From: Chrysochromulina tobinii
Taxonomy: Eukaryota > Haptophyta > Prymnesiales > Chrysochromulinaceae
Direction: 5' to 3'
Length of the DNA stretch: 21,391 nucleotides
Assembly: GCA_001275005.1 (NCBI GenBank)
Contig: JWZX01002994.1
Location: 1-21,391 of the forward strand
The notes under the pieces were generated by a model. The model was not told where the DNA came from, did no database searches, and worked only from the letters and a program-made list of their open reading frames with translations. This document shows positions 9,277 to 17,936 of the stretch, one piece after another (positions within the stretch are counted from its first letter, which is position 1; each line of letters opens with the position of its first letter). A program made the position numbers and the translations under genes.

Positions 9277-10098
9277 ATGCGTGAGTGATTGAGGCCCCAA
9301 ACCCCCGCAACCCGGCGCCTCTCACCATGCACATCGCACTCAGCTATGCACATTGAACCCCTTGACTCGCGCCAATCGAATCCCGCAGTGTACAAGGTCA
9401 TCTGCATCGCTTCCCTTGGTGCTGTTTCCGGCGGCTCAATCGAGCTCTCCACGAACGACATCTCCAAGTCGGGACGCTCGCTCGAGAACATCAAGGCACA
9501 GTGGAGCCAGGCGCTGAATGTGCTTGGCAACAAGGCCACCGTCAGTGCCAAGTACGACCGTGCTGAGCGCCAGGACTTCGTCAAGGAGGCCTCTCTCGCT
9601 GGAGCGATTGATAAGGTCAAGTACCAGCTGACCACCAACTTCGACAACGGCCCGACGGAGCTCACCCTCGAGACGACTACGGACGATGGAACGACCGTGA
9701 GGGCAGAAACTTCCCTCGCGACGCTCTCGTCCGTCCCGAAGTTCAACAAGCTTTCGGCGTCGCGTGCGGCCAAGCTGCGCAACACCGACTGCGACCTCTG
9801 CATGTCGCACGACATTGACAATGGCGAATCGAAGCTGAAGCTGAGCACTGTCCTCGGCTCGGGCGTGCGTGCGATCGGCACCCTCTCGAACAAGGGCGGC
9901 GAGCACGACACGAACATCGAGGTCGAGTACGATACCACGCTCTCCGAGGGCCGCACCCTCCACGCCAACGTGAATCCGAGGGATGGCTCGGGTGAGATCA
10001 AGTACGTTGACTCGGCGTCGATTGACGGAACGCTTACGGCAACAATCCCGCTCGGCGGTGAGCCCTCGCTCACCCTCAAGCGCACGTTCAAGTTTTGA
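9277..10098 (+). CDS. Probable beta-barrel membrane protein, 237 aa, four-base first coding exon
   Basis: The proposed model is join(9277..9280,9389..10098). The 3' exon encodes alternating polar/hydrophobic strands with many Thr, Ser, Lys, Asp and Gly residues (for example SIELSTNDISK, KVKYQLTTNFDNG, TELTLETTTDDG, NIEVEYDTTLSEG) and ends in LTLKRTFKF. This is typical of a transmembrane beta-barrel with a C-terminal aromatic residue. Its frame lacks a good upstream ATG except 9346. However, ATGC at 9277-9280 is followed by the donor GTGAGT, and the acceptor CCCGCAG at 9382-9388 joins in the right phase. The result is MLYKVICIASLGAVSGG, a plausible short signal peptide directly before the first strand. 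The alternative is a 250-aa protein starting at 9346. Location could be an outer envelope of the plastid or mitochondrion; the specific family is not recognised. Confidence 0.6.
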
Positions 10099-10531
10099 AT
10101 CGCGATTCGATGTCCGCCTCGGAGTCAACGCGCGCGCGCTCGTATGCGCCAGGTTGTGCGCACATTGGTATTTCGGCAGGTCGCGTCAACATCACAGGAG
10201 AGCGACCAGAGAGATCGCGGGAGACGAGAGCGGTGGATGCGCGTAGTGTCAGATCTGTCGCGTGTGCGGACCTCAGAACACTCCTCCAGCACGAAGAAAG
10301 CAACGACCCACAGTATTCTCGCGCCAAGAATACGGCGTAGGTTGCTCTTCTACCAAACAAGCTGCTGCGAATAACCGCGCCGAAGAGGGCACGTCTTTTG
10401 CTTTCCCAATTGTCATCATCGACGGGCCGACCATACGCTGCGTTTCGATTCGGGCGTGATTCACGGTCTCGGCGCGTGAGCGCGCGCGCGTGCGGCGAGA
10501 GGCGAGCACTCCGCTGTGTGCTGTCCCGCCG
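10099..10531. other. Intergenic region before Ku70
   Basis: These 433 bases separate the beta-barrel gene from Ku70. No gene is supported. The sequence is rich in CGCG steps, with an A/T-richer patch around 10300-10440 that may be the Ku70 promoter. No TATA box is obvious. Confidence 0.4.
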
Positions 10532-12631
10532 ATGGACCTCGACTTGGGCGGCGACGCGGATGAGAGCGGCGAGCACAACGAGTACTCCGACCTAGCAGCG
10601 GGAGGCGATGAAGTCGCGCCCGAGTTCAACCAGAAGGACAGCATCCTCTTCGTCATCGACGCGAGGCAGTCCATGTGCACCCCAGTGGAGAGCGGCAAGC
10701 CGTCGCACTTCTCGAAGGCGCTCGGGTGCGCCCTCGCGTGCATGCGCGACCGGATCCTCAGCGGTGAGAGCGATCTTGTCGGCGTGCTGCTCTTCGGTAC
10801 CGAGAAGATGAAGGTGCCCAACGGCCACCAAAACTTTCCGCACATCTATGTGCTCCAGGAGCTCGAGCAGCCGTCAGCCGCCTCGATGCGCCAGCTCGAG
10901 CTCATCGTCAAGGCCGAGGAGGCGGCTCGCGTGGGCGGCGCCGCAAGCGAGCTTGACGATGCGGCGGCTGCCGCCGCCGAAGCCTTTGGGCACGCGGACA
11001 GCTCGAGCGCGCTTGAGCTGGCCAACGTGCTCTGGGTCACCTCGATGATCTTCAACAGCGCGGCCAAGAACACGCGGCGGCGGCTCTACCTGATGACTGA
11101 CGACGACAGCCCATGCGCGGGCAGCGCTGCTGCGCGCAGCCGCGCGCTCACGCGCTCGCGCGATCTGCAGGACGCGCGCGTGTGGATGGAACCGTTCTTC
11201 TTCGCACCCGCGCCTCCTGGGATCTTTGACCTTTCGGAGGGCTCGTTCTGGCGAGAGCTCGTGGGCACGGTGCGCGACAACTACAAGGGCCCGCCGCCCA
11301 AGGAAACCGCGCCGGGTGCCGGCTCTGCGTCGGACGAGCTGGGCAGCGGGCTCATCGAGGACTCCTCCTCCGCATGGGTAACCACGTGCGTGCTGTGTCG
11401 GGACGATGAGGCTGTGGAGCGTGTGCGGCGCAAGGCGCACAAGAAGCGCGTCACGTGGTCGTCAGAGCTCACGATCCGCGACGGGTACGCGCTCTCCTTT
11501 CATATGGTCTCCGTGCTGCGCCCGACGCCGAAGCCGGCCCAGGTGAAGCTCTTTGCGCTCGACAACACGCCTCTACAGAGCGAGTCGCTGCAGCGCGACG
11601 CGTCGACGGGCGCCGTGATCGACAAGGGCGACGTCTTCAAAGGGTACAACTACGGTGGCAAGTGGGTCTTCTTCGAGCCGTACGAGCTCCAATCCTTTGG
11701 CAAGGAGGGGTTCGCACCTGGTCTCACACTCCTCGGGTTCAAGGACGCCAGCCGGCTCAAGCTTCAGCACAACCTCGGTCCAGCCAAGTTCGTCGAACCA
11801 TGCGAAAAGGTGCCGGGTTCGACGGCGGCGATGGGCGCGCTCGTGCGCGCGATGGTGAGCAAGGGTAAGGTTGGCCTCGCACGCATGCTCAAGGGCAAGA
11901 TAGGACAGGCTCGGCTGGTCGCACTGCTCCCGCAGGAGCACATGGTCGACCCGCAAACCGGCGCGACCAAGCTGCCGTGCGGGCTACACGTGCTCGAACT
12001 GCCGTTTTCGGACGACATTCGAGCCGTGGACAAGCCGGCCGCGCTGACCGAAGACCAGTTCGAACCAGGGCAGCTCGACGCTACGCGCGAGCTTGTGCAG
12101 GCGCTCACGCTGCCGCCGGGCGCGTCGCCCATCGGCCGGATCTCCAACCCGGCGAGCGCGACCCACTTTCAGTACCTCGAGTGCCTTGCGCTGCACGTAC
12201 CCGGCGCCGAGGTGGTGGCGACGGTCGACGGCACGCTGCCCGATGGCGCGTGGCTCGCGACCAAGCGGCCGCAGCTCGAGGCCTTCCAGCAGGTCTTTGG
12301 GCTACCCAAGACCGCTGAGGCCGACGCGGCGAGCGGCGTCGCCGCCAAGCGCCCCAAGACGAGCGCGGGCAGTTCCGCAGCGCCGAAGCCGGAGCTGCCC
12401 GGCAGCCTGCAAGAGTGGCTGGCCGCCTACCGCGGCGAGCGGCTCGAGAGCTTCACCATCCCGACGCTCAAGGAGTTCTGCAAAGCCAACGGGCTCCCTG
12501 TCGGCGGCAAAAAGGGCGACCTCGTCGCGCGTGTCCACGACTGGCTCGAGAAGGCTAAGGACGAGGATGCGCCGCAGGTAGGCGACCCTGACGAAGCACC
12601 CCGCCCGCCTGATACCGCTGCGGACTTGTGA
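10532..12631 (+). CDS. KU70: Ku70 (XRCC6), DNA end-binding subunit of the Ku heterodimer, 699 aa
   Basis: Pairs with Ku80 to form a ring that threads onto DNA double-strand ends and starts non-homologous end joining in the nucleus; also acts at telomeres in many eukaryotes. Domains in order: an acidic N-terminal tail; a von Willebrand A-like domain from about residue 37 (SILFVIDARQSM, then SDLVGVLLFGTEK, RRRLYLMTDDDSP); the Ku core beta-barrel (about 330-560) with DVFKGYNYGGKWVFFEPYEL, FAPGLTLLGFKD and LVALLPQEHM; the C-terminal helical arm; a basic linker (KRPKTSAG); and a SAP DNA-binding domain (about 637-672, FTIPTLKEFCKANGLPVGGKKGDLVARVHDWL read in pieces). The SAP domain distinguishes Ku70 from Ku80. 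Length is somewhat above the usual 600-620 because of loops rich in Ala, Gly and acidic residues. ATG 10532 is the first in-frame ATG and has a good context (GCCGATGG). There are no introns. OGG1 lies downstream, tail to tail. Confidence 0.93.
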   Translation: MDLDLGGDADESGEHNEYSDLAAGGDEVAPEFNQKDSILFVIDARQSMCTPVESGKPSHFSKALGCALACMRDRILSGESDLVGVLLFGTEKMKVPNGHQNFPHIYVLQELEQPSAASMRQLELIVKAEEAARVGGAASELDDAAAAAAEAFGHADSSSALELANVLWVTSMIFNSAAKNTRRRLYLMTDDDSPCAGSAAARSRALTRSRDLQDARVWMEPFFFAPAPPGIFDLSEGSFWRELVGTVRDNYKGPPPKETAPGAGSASDELGSGLIEDSSSAWVTTCVLCRDDEAVERVRRKAHKKRVTWSSELTIRDGYALSFHMVSVLRPTPKPAQVKLFALDNTPLQSESLQRDASTGAVIDKGDVFKGYNYGGKWVFFEPYELQSFGKEGFAPGLTLLGFKDASRLKLQHNLGPAKFVEPCEKVPGSTAAMGALVRAMVSKGKVGLARMLKGKIGQARLVALLPQEHMVDPQTGATKLPCGLHVLELPFSDDIRAVDKPAALTEDQFEPGQLDATRELVQALTLPPGASPIGRISNPASATHFQYLECLALHVPGAEVVATVDGTLPDGAWLATKRPQLEAFQQVFGLPKTAEADAASGVAAKRPKTSAGSSAAPKPELPGSLQEWLAAYRGERLESFTIPTLKEFCKANGLPVGGKKGDLVARVHDWLEKAKDEDAPQVGDPDEAPRPPDTAADL

Positions 12632-13059
12632 ATACTTCTGCTCCTGTATCGCACACACCTCTCCGTTCTCGACGGCCGCCCATGCCGTACGGCACTTCAC
12701 AGTGACGGGTATGACGGGCGGCTCCACGTGTGGTGTCGGTATAGGTCCGCGCTACGTGTCAACGCTACGTGTATAGGTCCGCGCGGCGGGACCAGACCGG
12801 ACCAACGCACGTCGCGCGCGGCGGCGCGGAACACCAACTGATGTGCACACCTGCGACACCGGAAAATAAGTTCACGAAGCCCGATCAACCGAACAACACG
12901 CATCATTTCAACGGTACGTTCACCACTCGCGCACGGTGTCCTGCCCGCCCCGTGCCCGCCCCAGCTCGGCTGCCACAGCACTGCGAGCACAGCCACCCGA
13001 CAAGCGCCGGCACGTCGGCCGTACGTAAGCCGTACGTCGGCCGGAGGGGGACGCGGCGC
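12632..13059. other. Convergent intergenic region between Ku70 and OGG1
   Basis: Contains the 3' ends of both genes. TATAGGTCCGCGC occurs twice (about 12740 and 12772) and GCTACGTGT twice (about 12752 and 12765) in a short interleaved repeat cluster. CGTAAGCCGTACGTCGGCC near 13025 is locally palindromic. No gene is supported. Confidence 0.4.
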
Positions 13060-14307
13060 TCACGGCTCAGGCTCGCGCCGCGCGCCGCGCCGCGAAAAGT
13101 AAGGCGAAGCTGCTGCGGTTGTGAAGTTCCGGCGTCGAGTCTGCTGCACCTTCCGTGGAGTTTGGCATGCGGCCTCGTGTGAAGGTGAAAGATGACGCCG
13201 CTGCTTACGTCGCGGCGGAGTTGACATTGCCACGGCAGCTGTCTCTTCATCGAGGACCTCTTCAGCATGAGCTTCGGCCACCGCAGTTTCGGCCGCCGCA
13301 GCCTCGGCCGCCGCAGCCTTGGCCGCCGCAGCTTTTCGGAAGTCGGCGAGCTCAAGCACAAAGAGCACCATGAACGCATGCCCCGCTTTCGCGCCAAAAG
13401 TCGTCTGCCACTGCGTGACGATCGCATCGTAGACGGCCGCATTGAGCCGCTTGCCCTCGATGGCCTCAGCGGGAAGAAGGAAGCGCTGCGCTAGCTGGAA
13501 GCAGTGCGTGTCCACCGGCACGACGCTGTCGGCGCCGTATCCAAAGAGCAAGACGCAATCGGCGACCTTCCGGCCGACACCGCTGAGTCTTGTCAGAGCC
13601 GCGCGCGCTGCCGCCACGTTGTCCTTCAAACTCGAAACCTTGGCAAGGTAGCTGTCCCCGCCGAGATCGAGGAGCTCACGCACTAAGTGAAAGAGCCGCG
13701 GCGCTCGGTAACCCCACCCGAGAGACCACAGCACCTCCTCGCTCAAGGTGGAAAGTTGCTCAAGTGTTGGGAAGCGGAAGCAGTCGTTGCCGTCCGGATC
13801 GCACGCCACCTTGTTTGTGGGGAAGGCGGCACACAAGCTCTCGAGCATCTGCATGTTGCGCTTGATGTTATTGTTTGCCGAGCCCATGAAGGCGATGACG
13901 CACTCGAGCAAGTCGAGGACTCGGACCACGCGCACTCCCGGCAAGGTGACAGCGGCGATACGAAACTCGGCGAGGCCACGATCTTCTGTTGCCATCTCAT
14001 CAGCCGGAGGCTGCCAGTGCGCGTGTCGATATGCGCAGAACTTCGAGTCGAGTCGTAGGTGCGCCCGCAGCAGTGCATCCGCGCTGGTAACATCGTCATT
14101 ATTTGTGCAGCGCCACGACAAGTTTCCGCTCGTCCCTTCGCAGAGCTCAATTGCGTGAGTGCCGAGGACGCCAATAAAGGTGCCCGAAACTGTACGCTTC
14201 CAGCGGAACGTCATGCCCGATAGTAGTGTCGGTGCGAGCGCGATCGAGACGCCGTTTGTGTGAAGCGGCCGCCAGGATGAGGATCGCGCATTCCAGCTCG
14301 ACGACAT
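13060..14307 (-). CDS. OGG1: 8-oxoguanine DNA glycosylase/AP lyase OGG1, 415 aa
   Basis: Removes 7,8-dihydro-8-oxoguanine paired with C and nicks the abasic site, starting base excision repair in nucleus and organelles. The N-terminal OGG domain shows LAPTLLSGMTFRWKR near residue 30, and the NNNI element of the helical domain is at 145-148. The helix-hairpin-helix and GPD signature reads LSGVGRKVADCVLLFGYGADSVVPVDTH, which contains the catalytic Lys247 and the conserved Asp266. Both are two residues before their human counterparts (249 and 268) with the same spacing. The lesion pocket region around QLAQRF follows. Beyond the catalytic core there is an Ala-rich helical run (units of KAAAA/EAAAA, about 330-355) and a basic tail (PPRRKQRRH, RKVQQTRRR) that may serve as a nuclear signal or DNA contact. 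ATG 14307 is chosen because the frame further upstream to 14394 has no ATG. No intron is seen. Confidence 0.94.
   Translation of the reverse strand: MSSSWNARSSSWRPLHTNGVSIALAPTLLSGMTFRWKRTVSGTFIGVLGTHAIELCEGTSGNLSWRCTNNDDVTSADALLRAHLRLDSKFCAYRHAHWQPPADEMATEDRGLAEFRIAAVTLPGVRVVRVLDLLECVIAFMGSANNNIKRNMQMLESLCAAFPTNKVACDPDGNDCFRFPTLEQLSTLSEEVLWSLGWGYRAPRLFHLVRELLDLGGDSYLAKVSSLKDNVAAARAALTRLSGVGRKVADCVLLFGYGADSVVPVDTHCFQLAQRFLLPAEAIEGKRLNAAVYDAIVTQWQTTFGAKAGHAFMVLFVLELADFRKAAAAKAAAAEAAAAETAVAEAHAEEVLDEETAAVAMSTPPRRKQRRHLSPSHEAACQTPRKVQQTRRRNFTTAAASPYFSRRGARREPEP
13276..13335 (-). repeat. 15-bp tandem repeat coding an alanine-rich helix in OGG1
   Basis: About four copies of a 15-bp unit, GGCCGCCGCAGCCTC on the plus strand, with three nearly exact copies from 13291 and a degenerate first one from 13276. 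On the coding strand it gives five-residue units of the type (K/E)AAAA, expected to form a stiff helix between the catalytic domain and the basic tail. Confidence 0.85.
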
Positions 14308-14614
14308 TGCCCTGGCAGTCGCGAGTCCAAGCCCTTCGCGGCCGCACAGGAACGCGGGGCCGACGCAGAAGCGGGGTTCTGTACAGAACTTCACATGAAC
14401 TGTACTCGTTTACCGCGGGGACGTTTCCTGATTCTGAACTGTACACCGTGAAGACAATGCACGGGTCTTGGGGGTGAAACTCGCAGCATGCAGTCGAGAA
14501 AATGTATCTTGCCTTAAACAGGCTTTTCCTGGCGTTTTCTCGCCTTTTTCCGCACAATTTTACGAATTTCCTAATCACTGAGGTGCTGAGTGCGTCGTAA
14601 GGGTAATCTTCGCC
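14308..14614. promoter_or_regulatory. Bidirectional promoter region between OGG1 and the histone-like gene
   Basis: The 307 bases between two divergent start codons. They contain a 14-bp perfect palindrome GTTCTGTACAGAAC at 14376-14389 and two direct copies of GAACTGTAC at 14397-14405 and 14436-14444, which share the palindrome's half-site. A stretch at 14500-14580 is unusually T/A-rich (TTTTCCTGGCG, TTTTTCCGC). These are candidate binding sites for a shared regulator, seen only as sequence pattern. Confidence 0.45.
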
Positions 14615-15535
14615 ATGACCGCGTCGGCTACCAAACCGAAGGCAGCCAACGGCAAAGCGGCGGCGTCTTCGGCTGCTGCTGCTCCTCCTGCTGCTCCTGT
14701 CGCCGCGCCGACTCCTCTTCCTGCCGCGCCAGTCCAAATGCCAGTCGCCGCCGACACACCGGATGCCAAGCCGGATGGAGCCAAGCCGAAGAAAGGTGTC
14801 AAGGCGGCAGCGACCTCTGCTGCCACTGTTCCCGCTGCGCCAGCCGACGACACTCCTCCTGCCGCGCCCGTCGCCGCGCCCGCCGCGACAGTCGCCGCTG
14901 CCACGCCAGATGCGAAGCCGATCAAGAAAGGTGTCAAGGCGTCAGCGACCTCTGCTGCCCATGGTCCTGCTGCTCCAGTCGCCATCACTCCACCTCCTGC
15001 CGCGCCAGTCGCCGCCGCCGCGCCAGATGCCAAGCCAGATGCGAAGCCGAAGAAAGGTGTCAAGGCGTCAGCGACCTCTGCTGCCCCTGGTCCTGCTGCT
15101 CCAGTCGCGCCCGTCACACCACCTCCTGCCGCGCCAGTCGCCGCCGCCGCAGCCGCGCCAGATGCCAAGCCAGATTCGAAGCCGAAGAAAGGTGGCAAGC
15201 CGGCAGCGACCCCTCCTCCTGCCGCTCCAGTCGATGCGCTCACCGCGGCTGTCGCGGCTGTCACGTTCGCCGCGCCTGCGAAAGGGACGCCGCGCCCGCC
15301 CGCCGCCCCAGCCGCGCCTGCGAAAGGGGTTACGAAAGGGGCGCGCCCACCGTCCGCCCCAGCCGCACCTGGCAAAGACGCAACTCCTCCTGCAGCGCCA
15401 GTCGCCGCTCTTCCTGCTGCTCTAGTCGACGCCACTCCTCTTGCCGCGCGAGTCGCCGCCGCCGCCACCTCGGCAGATGCAAAGCCAGTTGTCAAGCCGA
15501 AGAAAGGTGGTAAGGCGGCAGCAACCCCTGCTTGA
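14615..15535 (+). CDS. Lys/Ala/Pro-rich repeat protein, linker-histone-tail-like, 306 aa
   Basis: The protein is almost wholly Ala, Pro, Lys, Val and Thr. It is built from imperfect modules of about 40 residues containing DAKPDAKPKKGVKASATSAAPGPAAPVA, and begins MTASATKPKAANGKAAASS. This composition resembles the C-terminal tail of linker histone H1 and basic histone-like proteins of algae; no globular winged-helix domain is present, so H1 identity is not shown. A role in chromatin is inference. DNA-level repeats are strong (for example near 14795, 14930 and 15055). A long ORF also runs on the opposite strand (14575-15618), rich in Ala and Gly. The plus strand is preferred for its start context, its placement after a promoter-like region and its regular KPKKG motifs. 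Confidence 0.55.
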   Translation: MTASATKPKAANGKAAASSAAAAPPAAPVAAPTPLPAAPVQMPVAADTPDAKPDGAKPKKGVKAAATSAATVPAAPADDTPPAAPVAAPAATVAAATPDAKPIKKGVKASATSAAHGPAAPVAITPPPAAPVAAAAPDAKPDAKPKKGVKASATSAAPGPAAPVAPVTPPPAAPVAAAAAAPDAKPDSKPKKGGKPAATPPPAAPVDALTAAVAAVTFAAPAKGTPRPPAAPAAPAKGVTKGARPPSAPAAPGKDATPPAAPVAALPAALVDATPLAARVAAAATSADAKPVVKPKKGGKAAATPA

Positions 15536-15768
15536 GCAGCAGCGAAGCGAGATCCTTGCGCCGCGCGTGCCGCCCAGGCACCGCTCGAGTGCAACGCATT
15601 TATGTCTGGTCCAGACACCAGAGGCTCTTAAGGCTCTAGCCGCGTTTGTCGTGCCCCACCTCCGCGGACCCGTACTGTCTAGAACGAGGGGTCGACTCAG
15701 TCTCAGACGGGCACGGCACGGACGGCAGACGAGGCCCTACGACAGAGCTCGGGTCGCTCATGTCAGTG

Positions 15769-15804
15769 GGGACCCATAAGAGAACTTATCATAAGTTGGG
15801 TCCC
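15769..15804. repeat. Compound inverted repeat
   Basis: Outer arms GGGACCCA (15769-15776) and TGGGTCCC (15797-15804) pair perfectly and enclose the palindrome AACTTATCATAAGTT. It could form a transcript-end hairpin or a protein-binding site. Function is unknown. Confidence 0.7.
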
Positions 15805-16087
15805 AATGGTTAATGGGTTATGCATATAGGTCCAGCGGCGACGGCAGCGCCGCCGTCCCGGCATGCCGTGCCGTGAGAATGCCGCGCTCTTGCCGGGGGG
15901 ATGGCGGATGCGCTCCGTCTCCCGTCCGGGCTCCCGGGCGGGGCGGGGCGCGTTTACCGTTCGCCTTCCCGGCGGGTCCCCGCTCCCCGGTCCAAACGTC
16001 CTGAAACTCAAATCGAACTCTCCGTTCCGTCGCGATGTCTCGAAATTTTTACGCGAACGGGTCACGAACGCGTGCGTGATGTATATG

Positions 16088-16111
16088 GATCCGTTTTACG
16101 ATCCGTTTTAC
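16088..16111. repeat. 12-bp tandem repeat, two exact copies
   Basis: GATCCGTTTTAC occurs twice in direct succession in the putative 3' flank of the ubiquitin-thioredoxin gene. No function can be assigned. Confidence 0.85.
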
Positions 16112-16217
16112 ATTTAGAGGCTTGTTTACGACGTGTTGTATTCCTCTGCGTGGGAGTGCCTGCGGGGAGAGTGTGCCCGCTCCCCGTTGCCATTCACGCA
16201 GGGCGTGAATCGGCAGC

Positions 16218-17078
<861 letters not shown>

Positions 17079-17840
17079 CTAGAGTAAACCGATAGTACCG
17101 ATCGGACCGCTGCTCGCAGCGGCAGCCGCCGCGGCGGCGCGCACCGGTATGTTACGAGCTTACGACAGCGCTCCGCTCAATGGAAGCCAACAACCGGACT
17201 GGCATGGACTGGTGTCACGTCAAGCCATCCTATCCCCTTTCACACTTTAACGGAAGTTAAGGAAGTATGTCGGGCGTGGCGCAATAGAGCTGGTCGTATT
17301 ACGAGGCGTTTGGTAGATTTAGATGCAATTGTTTAGGTGAACATCAACCCAGGAGTCGAAGTTGGAGACCTGGACGCATACGTAGACCACTTTGAGGATC
17401 CAGCATCATGCGCCCCCGCGCTGCTGGCGCCCAGTGACGTGGGAAGCGCTCGTCGCGAGCCGCATGCGCACCATGCTGCCCACGACGTGAGGTTGGTGAG
17501 GACACGTGATCACGTGCGTACAGTGCGACGGGCCTCGCGGTGGTCCCCTTGGGTGGTCCGGTCTCCGGTGGAACCTTTTGGAATAGCGCTGTGAACGTGT
17601 ACGAGTAGAGTGTGAACATATCACATACTTAGCACTCAGGGACTTAGCCCTGTTGTGGACTCTTGCTTGGGTTGGACTTAGTCGAAGGTTGGACTGTTCC
17701 GCGCCGCGATCGAGATATATCGCACCATCACATCTGCGGCAGTCAGGTTGCTCCTGACACTCATTTTTCCGGTGCTGTAGCATACCAATGTCCTGTATGG
17801 GCCCAGTAAGCATTAGAGAACATTTCAGACAACGAGCGGT

Positions 17841-17894
17841 TCACACTCTCACAATTCTGTTCACACTCTCACAATGCTGTTCACACTCTCACAA
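17841..17894 (+). repeat. 20-bp tandem repeat in the leader of the PLGG1-type gene
   Basis: The unit TCACACTCTCACAATNCTGT occurs at 17841-17860 and 17861-17880, with a partial third copy to 17894, 43 nt before the chosen ATG. It is CA/CT-rich and probably lies in the 5' UTR or core promoter. The repeat also creates an in-frame upstream ATG at 17874. Confidence 0.85.
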
Positions 17895-17936
17895 AGCGCT
17901 ACACATCGTGTGCACGGGTTACACACGGGACCAAAG

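Larger units (their letters stand above)
15536..16217. other. Convergent intergenic region with small repeats
   Basis: Lies between the 3' ends of the histone-like gene (+) and the ubiquitin-thioredoxin gene (-). No gene is supported. It contains the inverted repeat 15769-15804 and the 12-bp tandem repeat 16088-16111, listed separately, and a high-GC patch at 15835-15990. Confidence 0.4.

Noticed and set aside
9258-10128. Two long minus-strand ORFs over the beta-barrel gene
   Set aside because: No recognisable content, while the plus strand shows regular amphipathic strands and a splice-consistent start.
13276-15500. Repeat arrays considered as CRISPR or as mobile-element ends
   Set aside because: The repeats are in-frame low-complexity protein repeats without spacers, terminal repeats or transposase genes.
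14575-15618. Long minus-strand ORF of 347 codons opposite the histone-like gene
   Set aside because: Its Ala/Gly-rich repeats mirror the plus-strand repeats. The plus strand gives regular KPKKG motifs and a better start, but the choice is not beyond doubt.
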